64,000 nucleotides of DNA from Nocardioides kribbensis (GCF_015070375.1 NZ_JADCLL010000008.1:1-64000); one strand, 5' to 3'. Shown: positions 8,255 to 17,058, numbered from the stretch's first letter. The notes: generated by a model from the letters alone, not told the origin. Numbers and translations are program-made.

Positions 8255-8270
8255 GTGGAGGCGCCTCCAC
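8255..8270. promoter_or_regulatory. 16-bp perfect palindrome upstream of the crotonase gene
   Basis: The palindrome GTGGAGGCGCCTCCAC is centred 46 bp upstream of the TACGCT -10 element (8316-8321) that precedes the crotonase ATG by 6 bases. Its size and position fit a dimeric repressor or activator site, but no adjacent regulator gene suggests which one. Confidence 0.35.
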
Positions 8271-8327
8271 GGTGCGCATGACGTCCTGTGGCGGGGGCGG
8301 GCGGTGCGGGGGTCCTACGCTGCCGGC

Positions 8328-9098
8328 ATGAGCGCTCCCGCCGTACGCGTCGAGACCGAGGGGCCGGTCACCACCGTGGTGCTCCACCGCCCGCACGCCC
8401 GCAACGCCGTCGACGGTCCCACGGCCGCCGCGCTGGCCGCGGCCTTCCGGGCCTTCGACGCCGACGAGACCCAGTCGGTGGCGGTGCTGTGGGGCGAGGG
8501 AGGCACGTTCTGCGCCGGAGCCGACCTCAAGGCGGTCGGCGGCGAGCACGGCAACCGGGTCGACGACGTCGACGAGGACGCCCCGATGGGGCCCACCCGG
8601 ATGCGGCTGGGCAAGCCGGTGGTCGCCGCGATCGAGGGGTACGCCGTCGCGGGCGGGCTCGAGCTGGCCGCGTGGTGCGACCTGAGGGTCGCCGCCGAGG
8701 ACGCCGTGCTCGGCGTCTTCTGCCGGCGCTGGGGCGTGCCGCTGATCGACGGCGGCACCGTGCGGCTGCCCCGTCTGATCGGAGCCTCCCGGGCCCTCGA
8801 CCTCGTGCTCACCGGCCGCCCGGTGGGCGCCGTCGAGGCCGAGCGCATCGGCCTGGTCAATCGCGTGGTCGCCCCGGGCGGGGCGCGCGCCGCGGCCGAG
8901 GCCCTCGCCCGCGAGCTCGCGGGCTTCCCCCAGGAGTGCCTGCGCCACGACCGGCTCTCGCTGCTGGAGCAGCACGGACTGCCCGAGGCCGAGGCCCTGG
9001 CCGTCGAGCTCGAGCACGGCCGGGCCTCGCTCGCAGCGGGAGCGCTGGAGGGCGCCGCCCGCTTCGCGTCCGGGGCCGGGCGACACGGCGCTTTCTGA
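8328..9098 (+). CDS. Enoyl-CoA hydratase/isomerase (crotonase) family protein
   Basis: A 256-residue crotonase-fold enzyme that acts on acyl-CoA thioesters. The oxyanion-hole elements are clear: GGTFCAGADLKAV and GYAVAGGLELAAWCDLRVA. The second catalytic position, a glutamate in classical enoyl-CoA hydratase, lies in GVPLIDGGTVRLPRLIG and appears to be aspartate. Isomerase or another crotonase chemistry is therefore possible. The start at 8328 (MSAPAVRV) is preferred to a GTG at 8304, because TACGCT lies 6 bases upstream of this ATG, the spacing of a leaderless promoter. The gene is not part of a beta-oxidation operon. Confidence 0.87.
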   Translation: MSAPAVRVETEGPVTTVVLHRPHARNAVDGPTAAALAAAFRAFDADETQSVAVLWGEGGTFCAGADLKAVGGEHGNRVDDVDEDAPMGPTRMRLGKPVVAAIEGYAVAGGLELAAWCDLRVAAEDAVLGVFCRRWGVPLIDGGTVRLPRLIGASRALDLVLTGRPVGAVEAERIGLVNRVVAPGGARAAAEALARELAGFPQECLRHDRLSLLEQHGLPEAEALAVELEHGRASLAAGALEGAARFASGAGRHGAF

Positions 9099-9147
9099 CC
9101 CCTCGACGGTGGGTCCTGGCAGCGGATCCTGGCGGCGGGTCCCGGGG

Positions 9148-9342
9148 TCAGTCGCCGGGGCCGGGGACGGTGACGGCGGCCTGGCGCGGCCCGCCCGGAC
9201 CGTCGCCGCCGGTGCCGGCCGACCCGACGCCCTGGCCGCTGCCGAGCGGCAGGCCGACCAGCAGGATCATCAGCAGCGTGAAGACCGTGGCCTTCACGGC
9301 TCGCACCGCGGTGACGGCGGCGGCGGGAGGACGGTGTCGCAT
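9148..9342 (-). CDS. Small single-pass membrane or secreted protein
   Basis: A 64-residue peptide: basic N terminus, one hydrophobic segment (VKATVFTLLMILLVGLPLG, residues 16-34), then a Gly/Pro/Ala-rich tail. I do not recognise a family. It could be a signal-anchored peptide, or a spurious ORF in GC-rich DNA. The clean hydrophobic helix between charged ends and the absence of any competing gene make a real gene plausible. It ends 49 bp after the convergent crotonase gene. Confidence 0.4.
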   Translation of the reverse strand: MRHRPPAAAVTAVRAVKATVFTLLMILLVGLPLGSGQGVGSAGTGGDGPGGPRQAAVTVPGPGD

Positions 9343-9462
9343 GACGGTCCAACGAGCCTGGGGTCCGCGGGTGACGGCCCCGGCCGTGGATCTCCACGGC
9401 CTGCGCCGGGCGGCCGGTCCGGCACGACTAGCGGTCCCCGCGGGGCCGGGCGCGGGCTGGGC

Positions 9463-9900
9463 TCAGCGCGGAGCGGGGCCGAGGCACACGGCGACCAGCT
9501 CACCGGGGGCCTCACCCGTCCACGCGGCCCAGCCCCGGTCGAAGCCGGTCACCCGGACCACCCCGTCGCGCCCGCGCAGCAGCGCCTGCGCAGGGATGAC
9601 GTCGGGCCCGAGACCCTGGGTGGAGCAGCGGTGGCGGGCCATCAGCGCGTCGACCCGGTCGGGCACGTCGGCGACGGGCTCGGCGCTCAGCCCCGGGGCC
9701 GACCCGGACGGCTCCGTCGTACGCGCGCCGAGCACGAGCGCCACCACGAGCGCGGCCAGGAGCACCACCACCGCGAGCCGGACCCCGACCAGCAGCCGGG
9801 CCACCAGCGGCGGCGGTGTCCGCGGCGCGATCGACGGCGGGATCGACGGCGGGATCGACGGCGGGGTCGACGGCGGGGCGACGTCGGCGGAGGGGTGCAT
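9463..9900 (-). CDS. Hypothetical single-pass membrane protein with Pro/Ser/Ile repeats
   Basis: A 145-residue protein with three parts. The cytoplasmic N terminus is made of PPSI/PPST repeats encoded by a 12-bp tandem repeat. One transmembrane helix follows at about residues 35-58 (LLVGVRLAVVVLLAALVVALVLGA). The extracytoplasmic domain of about 80 residues has cysteines in HRCSTQG and AVCLGPAPR that could form a disulfide. I do not recognise the domain. It is divergent from the MoxR gene across 225 bp. Confidence 0.55.
   Translation of the reverse strand: MHPSADVAPPSTPPSIPPSIPPSIAPRTPPPLVARLLVGVRLAVVVLLAALVVALVLGARTTEPSGSAPGLSAEPVADVPDRVDALMARHRCSTQGLGPDVIPAQALLRGRDGVVRVTGFDRGWAAWTGEAPGELVAVCLGPAPR
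9829..9876. repeat. Four tandem 12-bp repeats inside a coding sequence
   Basis: GATCGACGGCGG is repeated four times, the last with GGTC for GATC. It encodes the PPSI/PPST repeats at the N terminus of the small membrane protein. Copy number is likely to vary by slippage. Confidence 0.85.
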
Positions 9901-10125
9901 GGCGGGCTCCTGGGGGGAGGACCACCGGCGGCGGGGACCGCGGAGGTGGGTGACGGGGGGAGGGGGCTGCGGGTCCCGGAACCACGCCCACGGACCCCGC
10001 TGGGGCTCGTGGTGCCCTCCTCAACGACCCGTGCGCGCCGAGGTGACCCTCCCGACCGGCGAGGCACCGGCCGGTCCAGACCGGTCCCGCCCCCGGCGGC
10101 ACCGCCGGTGGGACAGGATGGGGCC

Positions 10126-11007
10126 ATGACCTCCTCCTGGTTCTCCTCCCCGGCGCAGGCCGTCGAGCGGCTCGCCGCGGCGGGCTACCTCGCCGACGCC
10201 CCCACTGCGACGACCTCCTACCTCGCAGGAGCGCTGGAGAAGCCGCTGCTCGTCGAGGGCCCGGCGGGGGTGGGCAAGACCGAGCTGGCCAAGGCCGTCG
10301 CGCGGGCCTGCGACGCCGAGCTGGTGCGGCTGCAGTGCTACGAGGGCCTCGACGAGGCCCGCGCGCTCTACGAGTGGAACTACAAGAAGCAGCTGCTGCG
10401 CATCCAGGCCTCGCAGGGGGCCCAGGAGGGTGCGCAGGAGTGGAGCGCCACCCACGACGACATCTTCACCGACGAGTTCCTGCTGACCCGCCCGCTGCTC
10501 ACCGCCATCCGACGCGAGGAGCCCACGGTGCTGCTCATCGACGAGGTCGACAAGACCGACGTGGAGGTCGAGGGCCTGCTGCTCGAGGTGCTCTCGGACT
10601 TCCAGGTCACGATCCCCGAGCTCGGCACGGTGACCGCGGTGCGCCGGCCCTTCGTCGTGCTCAGCTCCAACGCCAGCCGCGAGCTCTCCGAGGCGGTCAA
10701 GCGCCGCTGCCTCTACCTCCACCTCGACTACCCCGACGCGGAGCGGGAGCGCGAGATCGTCTCCTCGCAGGTGCCGGGGCTCGACGACCGCGGCGCCGAG
10801 CAGCTGGTGGCCATGGTCGGCCGGATGCGCGAGCTGGAGCTGAAGAAGGCGCCGTCGATCGCGGAGTCGGTCGACTGGGCGCGCACCCTCATCGCCCTCG
10901 AGATCCGCGACCTCGACGACAAGGCCGTCACCGACACCCTCGGGGTCGTGCTCAAGCACGCCTCCGACCACGACCGCGCGGTGCGCGAGCTGCGGCTGCG
11001 GGCATGA
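10126..11007 (+). CDS. MoxR-family AAA+ ATPase
   Basis: A 293-residue AAA+ ATPase of the MoxR group. In this group the ATPase works with a VWA-domain partner to remodel or insert a metal cofactor into a target protein. Walker A is GPAGVGKTE (about residues 45-53), Walker B is VLLIDEVDK, sensor 1 is VLSSNASREL, and an arginine finger lies in EAVKRRCLYLHLDYPD. The ATG overlaps no upstream gene. CAGGAT lies 6 bases before it, suggesting leaderless initiation. The stop overlaps the VWA gene start (ATGA), so the two products are made together. In carbon monoxide dehydrogenase clusters the same pair is CoxD/CoxE; no dehydrogenase gene is nearby here. Confidence 0.9.
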   Translation: MTSSWFSSPAQAVERLAAAGYLADAPTATTSYLAGALEKPLLVEGPAGVGKTELAKAVARACDAELVRLQCYEGLDEARALYEWNYKKQLLRIQASQGAQEGAQEWSATHDDIFTDEFLLTRPLLTAIRREEPTVLLIDEVDKTDVEVEGLLLEVLSDFQVTIPELGTVTAVRRPFVVLSSNASRELSEAVKRRCLYLHLDYPDAEREREIVSSQVPGLDDRGAEQLVAMVGRMRELELKKAPSIAESVDWARTLIALEIRDLDDKAVTDTLGVVLKHASDHDRAVRELRLRA

Positions 11008-12461
11008 CCGCGGCCGGCACGAGCGGCCTCCTCGAGCGGCACATCGCCTTCCTCGAGGCGCTGCGCGCCGCCGGCCTCCCGGTCTCGCTCGCCGAGGACC
11101 TCGACGCCATCGCGGCGCTCACCGCGCTGAGCTGGGACGACCGCGCCCTCGTCCGCGAGGGATACGCCGCGACGCTGGTCAAGCGTCGCGCCCAGCGACC
11201 CACCTTCGACGCCCTCTTCGACCTCTACTTCCCGCGCCTGGTCGGCGACGGCGGCCTCGGGCTCGACGGCACCCCCGGCGGCTCGGACGCCGAGACCTCG
11301 CCCGACGGCGACGCCGACGGGCCCGACGCTCCCGACGGGCCCGACGCCGCGGGGGAGGGTGTGCGCGACAACGCCGCGGCGCTCACCGACTTCCGCGAGC
11401 GCCTGCTCGACGCCCTGCTGGCCGGCGACGACGACGCCCTCGCGCGCATGGCCGCGGAGATGGTCGGCCGCTTCGGGGCGATGCCGGGCCGCGGCCCGGG
11501 ACTGTCCTCGTGGTCGGCCTACACCGCGCTGCAGCGCGTGGCGCCCGGCGAGCTGGTCGACAAGATCGTGGCCGGGCTGGTCGCGGGCGGTCGCGGCGAC
11601 GAGGAGGCCGACCGCGCGGCCGCCCAGCGCATCGGCGCCTTCACCCGCACCGTCGAGGCCGACGCGCGTCGTCGCATCGGTGAGGAGAAGGGGCCCGACC
11701 ACGTCGCCTCGGTGGCGATGCGGCCCACCATCGACCGGCTCGACTTCCTCTCCATGCGTCGCGCCGACCTGGAGGAGATGCGGCGCGAGATCCACCCGCT
11801 CGCCCGTCGCCTGGCCAGCCGGCTGACCCAGGAGCACCACGCGCGACGGCGCGGCCCACTGGACTTCCGGCGCACGGTGAGGGCGTCGATGTCGACCGGT
11901 GGCGTGCCCCTGACCACCCACCACAAGCCGCGCCGGCCCCACCGCACCGAGCTGGTGGTGCTGTGCGACGTGAGCGGGTCGGTGGCCCACTTCGCGCAGT
12001 TCACCCTGCTGCTGGTCTTCGCGCTGCGCGACCAGTTCCAGGCCGTGCGCGCCTTCACCTTCGTCGACGACGTGCACGAGGTGACGCCGTACTTCCGCCC
12101 CGGCGCCGATCTCGTCGACGTGATGGGCGACCTGGCGGCCAGCGCGGCCCACGCCGCCCGCTTCGGGCGCACCAACTACGGCCGTGCCCTCACCCGCTTC
12201 GCCGAGGAGCACCCCGACGCGCTGGGTCCGCGCTCGTCGCTGCTGGTGCTGGGCGACGCCCGCTCCAACTACGCCGACCTCCGCCTCGACGTGCTGCGCG
12301 AGCTGACCGCCGGCATCCGTCACTCCTGGTGGCTCAACCCCGAGCACCGGCGCCACTGGGACACCGGCGACTCCGCCGCGTCGCGCTACGGCGAGGTCGT
12401 GCCGATGGTGGAGTGCCGCAACCTGACCCAGCTCGGGGAGTTCGTCCACCAGGTGCTGTGA
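11004..12461 (+). CDS. VWA-domain (CoxE-like) partner of the MoxR ATPase
   Basis: A 485-residue protein translationally coupled to the MoxR gene. The N-terminal ~250 residues are helical, with an acidic Asp/Gly/Pro linker near residues 88-118 and a basic region before the VWA. The VWA domain starts around residue 312: CDVSGSVAHF holds the DxSxS metal-ion-dependent adhesion site, RFGRTNYGRAL supplies the conserved threonine, and LLVLGDARSNY the distal aspartate. This matches CoxE-type proteins that recruit a substrate to the AAA+ ring. The client is unknown. The gene is convergent with the following cassette across only 11 bp. Confidence 0.88.
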   Translation: MTAAGTSGLLERHIAFLEALRAAGLPVSLAEDLDAIAALTALSWDDRALVREGYAATLVKRRAQRPTFDALFDLYFPRLVGDGGLGLDGTPGGSDAETSPDGDADGPDAPDGPDAAGEGVRDNAAALTDFRERLLDALLAGDDDALARMAAEMVGRFGAMPGRGPGLSSWSAYTALQRVAPGELVDKIVAGLVAGGRGDEEADRAAAQRIGAFTRTVEADARRRIGEEKGPDHVASVAMRPTIDRLDFLSMRRADLEEMRREIHPLARRLASRLTQEHHARRRGPLDFRRTVRASMSTGGVPLTTHHKPRRPHRTELVVLCDVSGSVAHFAQFTLLLVFALRDQFQAVRAFTFVDDVHEVTPYFRPGADLVDVMGDLAASAAHAARFGRTNYGRALTRFAEEHPDALGPRSSLLVLGDARSNYADLRLDVLRELTAGIRHSWWLNPEHRRHWDTGDSAASRYGEVVPMVECRNLTQLGEFVHQVL

Positions 12462-12472
12462 GGCGGCCCGGG

Positions 12473-13957
12473 TCAGCCGGCCAGGTAGCCCAGCCCCTGG
12501 ATGCGCTGGATCTCCGCGCGCAGCTCCGGGTGGGTCGCGCTGTCGGCGGCCCGGGCACCGGCGAGGTAGACGCTGGTGCCGTCGGCGCGGGCCGAGGCCC
12601 CCTCGAAGACCACCGTGACGCGGTGCGGCAGGCCGGCGTTGACCAGCGACCCGAGCAGCGCGACCGGGTCGGAGCGGTCCTCCAGCGACAGCACCCGCGT
12701 GGTCTCCGGCACGCGCGTCACCTGCGCGCCCGGCGCGCCGGCGGTCACGACCTGGTCGACCACGAAGTGGGGCGAGGCCACGGTGGCGGCGATCTCGGCG
12801 GCGGTCACCCCGCCCTGCGCCGACCCGACGAGCATCACGCGCGCGCCCTCGTCGCCGGCCACGGCGCGCTCCACCGCGGCCACGACCTCGGCGTCGTAGG
12901 CGGTGTGGTCGCCCCCGACCAGCCGCAACCGGCCCTCCCCGGCTTCGGGGCCGGGCAGGTAGGCGATGTAGCGCTGCGGGCCGACGCGCTGCACGGTGAC
13001 GCTGCGCCGACTCGCGGCCAGCGCGGTCAGCAGCTCCTCGATGGTGCGAGGTGCGCGCTGCACCGGGTCGTCCGCGCCCGGCTCGCCGGGCCCGCCCGCG
13101 CCGCCGGCCCCCGGCGCGTCCGCGACGACGGTGGACCCGTCGTGCACCAGGCCGCCGGCGACGTCGCGCAGGGCGGAGCCGAGGTCGGTGGGGAAGTCGG
13201 CGACCCCGGCGGCGCGCAGACCGCCGGCGGCCGCCACCCGCTGCGTGTCGCCCGCGAGCACGCCGACCGTGAGCATCGAGCGCATCTGCAGCCCGTCGAG
13301 CAGGCCGCCGCCGCCGCTGCTCACGTGGTCCATCAGCTCGGGGTTGTTCTCGGCCAGCTCGTTGAGGTAGGCCGCCACGCCGTCACGGTCGAGCGCGTCG
13401 GTCTCGATCAGTCCGGCCGACACGATCGCGCCGCCCAGGGCCACACCGGGGGCGAGGTACCCGATGGCCCGACCGGCGATGGAGCCGAGGGTCTCGAAGG
13501 CCGCCGACTGCAGCTCGTCGATCCACCGGTAGGTCAGCACCGTCGCCCGGAGCACGAGCGCGTCGGCGTCGAGCTCGATGGAGCGGGTCAGCAGGCCGTG
13601 CTTGCCGGCGGTGGCGGCGCGGATGTCGTCCTCGGCCCGCGTCCAGGTCGACCGGGAGAGGTCGGCGGAGTCGGCGACGTCGGGGTCGCGCAGGATCTCC
13701 ACGCCGAGGCGGGCCCGCTCGCGCACGTGCTGGCCGGCCGCGTCGAACTCGTCGGCGAGCCGCATCATCTGGTCGTACTTGTCGGCGAGGTCGGCGTCCT
13801 CCACCGCCGAGCGCGGGGCGGGTGCCGCCGCCGCTGCGTCTCCTGCGTCTCCTGCGGCCCCCGCGGCCCCGTCGGGCCGCCGGCCGAGGAGCTCCCCGAG
13901 GAGATCGCCGCCGGGTCCGCTGGCGGGCGTGCCCTGGTCGGGCAGGTCCCCGGTCAC
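12473..13957 (-). CDS. Alpha/beta-hydrolase-like protein lacking its catalytic serine (cassette 1)
   Basis: A 494-residue protein, third gene of cassette 1. The GTG at 13957 overlaps the previous stop by 4 bases (GTGA), the same junction as in cassette 2. The N-terminal half is helical and contains a shared signature, HVSSGGGGLLDGL. The C-terminal ~230 residues have the order of a lipase-like alpha/beta hydrolase, with YLPG and a nucleophile-elbow position. That elbow reads LVGSAQGG, with alanine (Ala380) where the paralogue has the serine of GHSQGG. The aspartate in EDRSDPV remains, but the histidine region is replaced by EGASARADG. A pseudo-enzyme is therefore predicted. It may be a type VII secretion substrate. 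Confidence 0.6.
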   Translation of the reverse strand: MTGDLPDQGTPASGPGGDLLGELLGRRPDGAAGAAGDAGDAAAAAPAPRSAVEDADLADKYDQMMRLADEFDAAGQHVRERARLGVEILRDPDVADSADLSRSTWTRAEDDIRAATAGKHGLLTRSIELDADALVLRATVLTYRWIDELQSAAFETLGSIAGRAIGYLAPGVALGGAIVSAGLIETDALDRDGVAAYLNELAENNPELMDHVSSGGGGLLDGLQMRSMLTVGVLAGDTQRVAAAGGLRAAGVADFPTDLGSALRDVAGGLVHDGSTVVADAPGAGGAGGPGEPGADDPVQRAPRTIEELLTALAASRRSVTVQRVGPQRYIAYLPGPEAGEGRLRLVGGDHTAYDAEVVAAVERAVAGDEGARVMLVGSAQGGVTAAEIAATVASPHFVVDQVVTAGAPGAQVTRVPETTRVLSLEDRSDPVALLGSLVNAGLPHRVTVVFEGASARADGTSVYLAGARAADSATHPELRAEIQRIQGLGYLAG

Positions 13958-14919
13958 CGGGTGACCTCGGCGAGCACGGGCGCCAGCTCGGCGGCGAGGT
14001 CGGGAGGCTCGACGCGGTGCACGCCCACCCGGTGCTCGTCGTCGACGTGGCGCGGGCGCAGCGCGCGCCAGCCGTCGGCGAGCAGCACCCAGGAGACGAC
14101 GCCGACGACGCTGGTGCTCGCGCCGGAGACGTCGGCGACCAAGGCCCGCAGGCGGCCCCGTGCCTCGGTGGTCAGGGCGCCGAGCGCGCCGACGGTGGCG
14201 GCGTCGTCGAGCGTCGTCTGCCGACCGGCCCACCGCTCGTCGGCGCCGGTCCTGCTCATCGAGCGGGTGCGGCCGGTGTGCTGCGCGACCAGCACCGGCA
14301 GCAGGTCGCTGCGCCCCGAGCGCACCGCCTCGCCCGCGGCGTCGACGAGCGCGAAGGGGGCGTCGAGCACCGCGGGCACCTGCGAGGTGCTCAGCGCGAG
14401 GTCCTCCGGCACCACGGCCACCCGGGCCAGCTCCATGGCCCACTGGGAGACCGGGAACCACGCCAGCTCGAAGACGATGCCGTCGGCCGTCGCCAGGGTG
14501 GCGACGGCGTCCCCGGCCTGGCGGTGCCAGGCCTTGCAGCGCAGCGGGCCGACCGCGAGGTCGACGTCGAGGGCGACGGCAGGCGTGGCGAGCAGGCCGA
14601 CGGCTCCGAGAAGGCCGGAGTCGACCTCGCCGCCCGCCAGCAGGCCACGACGGCCCAACGAGGCCTCGGGGTCGTGCAGGGACGACAGCGCCGAGGCGTA
14701 CGCCGCGTCCTCCGTCGTGCCGCGGCTCGAGCCGAGGCGACCGTCCAGCCCGCCCGGGCCCGCGGCGGGAGCGGGCGTCGGGGCGAACGGCAGCGGAGCG
14801 CCGCCGGCGGCCTCGGCCACGAGGTGCAGCTCGGCCAGGGTGAGGGCCACCCGTCGCGGCAGCGCGTCGAGCAGGTTGGCCGCCGGGGGCGGCGGGTTGC
14901 TCAGGTCGATGGTGGGCAT
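13954..14919 (-). CDS. EspG-like protein, putative type VII secretion chaperone (cassette 1)
   Basis: A 321-residue protein with the overall layout I associate with EspG: an early LTLAELHLVAEAAG...PLPF segment, a GRRGLL motif, then a paired-sheet region. EspG proteins chaperone PE/PPE substrates in mycobacterial ESX systems. The assignment is by pattern and is uncertain. Its paralogue at 17055-18053 shares the core AWHR...ATA...WF...WA.ELARVA.V and the C-terminal SW.L..DGWR.LRP...VGVH.VEP. It overlaps the downstream hydrolase-like gene by 4 bases and lies 84 bp after the WXG-like gene. Confidence 0.5.
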   Translation of the reverse strand: MPTIDLSNPPPPAANLLDALPRRVALTLAELHLVAEAAGGAPLPFAPTPAPAAGPGGLDGRLGSSRGTTEDAAYASALSSLHDPEASLGRRGLLAGGEVDSGLLGAVGLLATPAVALDVDLAVGPLRCKAWHRQAGDAVATLATADGIVFELAWFPVSQWAMELARVAVVPEDLALSTSQVPAVLDAPFALVDAAGEAVRSGRSDLLPVLVAQHTGRTRSMSRTGADERWAGRQTTLDDAATVGALGALTTEARGRLRALVADVSGASTSVVGVVSWVLLADGWRALRPRHVDDEHRVGVHRVEPPDLAAELAPVLAEVTR

Positions 14920-15003
14920 CGGCGTCCTCTCGAGACGGTGTCGGGGGGTGGGCCGGACGGGGTCACGGGCTCACGAGGCCCGGGGGCCCGGGTGGGGGGA
15001 GGG

Positions 15004-15456
15004 TCACAGGCCCGGGAGCTCGACGGTCAGCCAGTCGCGGTGCCCCGCGGGCGGCGCGTCGAAGCCGGCGACCTGCTCGTCGGCCGGGTCGGCGAGACGT
15101 CGCACCCCGAGGGCGGCGTCGTCGTCGGCGTGGGCCTGCACCGCGGCGACGCGGGCGCGGGCGTCGGCGACCAGCGTCGCCGCGCGTCGCTCGCGCTCGC
15201 CGATGGTCTCCTGCAGGAGGCCCACCTCCTGGGCGTGCCGCTCCAGGGAGTCGGCGGCGGCGTCGTGGTCGGCGGCGGCGTCGCGCAGGTGCCCGGCGCG
15301 CTCCCTGACCCGCTCGCGCATCGTCTCGGCGGCCCGTCCGCTCCAGCCGACGGCCTCGGTGCGGGCGACCAGCCGGTCGGCCAGGGCGCGGATGTCGCCG
15401 CCCTGCTCGCGCAGCTGCAGCACCCGCCTGCGCATGACGTCGGTGTCGCCGTACAT
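15004..15456 (-). CDS. WXG100-like helical-hairpin protein with a conserved tail (cassette 1)
   Basis: A 150-residue, mostly helical protein, first gene of cassette 1. Two long heptad-rich helices flank GWSG (residues 37-40), the turn motif of WXG100 proteins exported by type VII systems. It is longer than a standard WXG100 (about 100 residues), with a C-terminal extension ending GHRDWLTVELPGL. The same tail occurs in the cassette 2 paralogue. The usual YxxxD/E export motif is absent. It begins MYGD like its paralogue. It probably forms a complex with the proteins encoded downstream. Confidence 0.6.
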   Translation of the reverse strand: MYGDTDVMRRRVLQLREQGGDIRALADRLVARTEAVGWSGRAAETMRERVRERAGHLRDAAADHDAAADSLERHAQEVGLLQETIGERERRAATLVADARARVAAVQAHADDDAALGVRRLADPADEQVAGFDAPPAGHRDWLTVELPGL

Positions 15457-15510
15457 CGTGCCTCCCTCTCTCGTGCGCTCGCTTTCCCCGGGCCCGGGGC
15501 CGCGAAACCA

Positions 15511-15536
15511 CGGCCCCGCGCCGTCGCGCGGGGCCG
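15511..15536 (-). terminator. Terminator hairpin at the end of cassette 2
   Basis: An 11-bp perfect stem (CGGCCCCGCGC pairing with 15526-15536) with a 4-base CGTC loop lies 5 bp beyond the stop of the cassette 2 hydrolase gene and 55 bp before the first gene of cassette 1. It separates the two cassettes into different transcription units. Confidence 0.7.
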
Positions 15537-15540
15537 CGAC

Positions 15541-17058
15541 TCAGCGCTCGGCGACCACCTGGAGCACCTGGCTGGAGGCGGCGGAGTGGCCGGCCGGGTC
15601 GAGGAAGCCGGCGGCGGTGAGGCTCTCGACCTGCTCCACGACGCCGGGGTGGGCCGAGGCGTCGAGCGCTGCGGCGCCCGCGACGTAGGCCGGCAGCCCG
15701 TGGTGGCCCACCACGCCCGCGCCGCCGGCGTCGAAGCCGACCGTGAGCTGCTCGGCGGTGTCGGGGTTGTCCTCGCCGTCGAGCAGGGGCACGACGTCAC
15801 CGTGGTTCTCCAGCGACACCACGTGGGTGCCGGCCGGGAAGCCGTCGAGGTGGGCGGTGGGGGAGCCCGCGGTCACGACGTGGGTGACGTCGTAGGGGCT
15901 GCCCTGCGCGAGCAGCGCCGCGGCGGTCATGCCGCCCTGGGAGTGACCCACGAGCAGCACCGGCTCGTCGGGCTGCACCCCGGCCTGCTCGAGCGCGGCG
16001 ACCACACCGTCCTGGTAGGCGTTGCCCTCCCCGGCGAGCAGGAGGTAGTTGGTCGCCATGTCGCGCACGTCGGAGTCCTGGGTCCACGGCAGCGTGCCGA
16101 GGTCGTCGGTGCCGGGCAGGTAGACGACGTGGCGCACCTGGCCGTCGGGCCCGCGGAGCGTCTGCACCTCCACGGCCCCCGGCGCCCCGCGCCCGTCGGG
16201 CCCCGACAGCGCGGCCACCTGCTGGAGGTGGGTCAGCAGCCCGGCGACGGTGGCAGGGGCGACGGCGCCGAGGCCCACCGCGAGGTCGCCGCGCGGCACC
16301 GCGACACCGGTGCGGTCGTCGTAGAGCCCGGCGAGCAGGCCCGCGGCCGACTCGGTGTCGGGGGTCGACGACGGCAGGCCGAACGGGCCGCCCGGTGTCG
16401 CCGGCGTGAGCCCGTCCCAGAGACCGTCGAGCAGCCCGCCGCCGCCGTTGGCGAGGTGCTGCACCAGCCCGGGGTGCTCGAGCAGCCACTGCTCGGTGAG
16501 CCGGCCGACCCCCGTCAGGCCCCGGTCGAGGTCGCGCCGCACCGACGGCGGCAGCGCCGGGCGGAGCAGCGTCGGCCAGAGCAGCGCCGCCGCCCCGCCC
16601 ACGACCACGGCGCCGGGCAGCCACAGCGGGCTCGAGGCGGTCAGCGTGAAGCCCACCGCCCTGCCGGCGAGCAGGTCCACGGCCTCGAAGGTCGCCCGCA
16701 CCAGCTCGTCGCTCTCGCGCAGCCAGTGCAGCGTCACCCGCACCAGCACGGCGTCGGTCTCCCAGGCCGCGGAGGCGGCCAGCGCCCCCTCCGGACCGGC
16801 GCAGGCGGCCACCACGGCGGCCTCCGCCGCGGCGAACGTGCGCGGCGCCAGCGGCGCCGAGGCCAGCAGGTCGGCGTCGAGCAGCACCCGCGACCCCTCG
16901 CCCGCCCAGTCGCGCAGCCGGTCCCCGGAGGCGTCGTACGCCGAGGCCAGCGCGACCAGCTGCGGCCAGCTCGCCGCGAGGCCGGTCGCGCCGCCGGTGA
17001 GCGACGTCAGGGGCGGCAGGGCGCGGCCCGGTCCGGCGGGGTCGCCGGGGGCGCTCAC
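15541..17058 (-). CDS. Lipase-like alpha/beta hydrolase with intact serine (cassette 2)
   Basis: A 505-residue protein, third gene of cassette 2. The GTG at 17058 overlaps the previous stop by 4 bases. The N-terminal ~270 residues are helical with two hydrophobic stretches (WLPGAVVVGGAAALLWP among them) and the signature HLANGGGGLLDGL shared with cassette 1. The C-terminal domain is a lipase-type hydrolase. VYLPGTDDLG lies before the nucleophile elbow VGHSQGG (Ser373). SLENHGDVVP supplies the acid and GVVGHHGLPAY a candidate histidine. The full triad suggests esterase or lipase activity. The layout, a helical N terminus ahead of a toxic-type enzyme domain, is that of a secreted type VII effector. 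Confidence 0.7.
   Translation of the reverse strand: MSAPGDPAGPGRALPPLTSLTGGATGLAASWPQLVALASAYDASGDRLRDWAGEGSRVLLDADLLASAPLAPRTFAAAEAAVVAACAGPEGALAASAAWETDAVLVRVTLHWLRESDELVRATFEAVDLLAGRAVGFTLTASSPLWLPGAVVVGGAAALLWPTLLRPALPPSVRRDLDRGLTGVGRLTEQWLLEHPGLVQHLANGGGGLLDGLWDGLTPATPGGPFGLPSSTPDTESAAGLLAGLYDDRTGVAVPRGDLAVGLGAVAPATVAGLLTHLQQVAALSGPDGRGAPGAVEVQTLRGPDGQVRHVVYLPGTDDLGTLPWTQDSDVRDMATNYLLLAGEGNAYQDGVVAALEQAGVQPDEPVLLVGHSQGGMTAAALLAQGSPYDVTHVVTAGSPTAHLDGFPAGTHVVSLENHGDVVPLLDGEDNPDTAEQLTVGFDAGGAGVVGHHGLPAYVAGAAALDASAHPGVVEQVESLTAAGFLDPAGHSAASSQVLQVVAER

Noticed and set aside
10126..12461. Carbon monoxide dehydrogenase accessory genes (CoxD/CoxE)
   Set aside because: No coxMSL or other molybdenum hydroxylase genes are present; MoxR-VWA pairs serve many clients.
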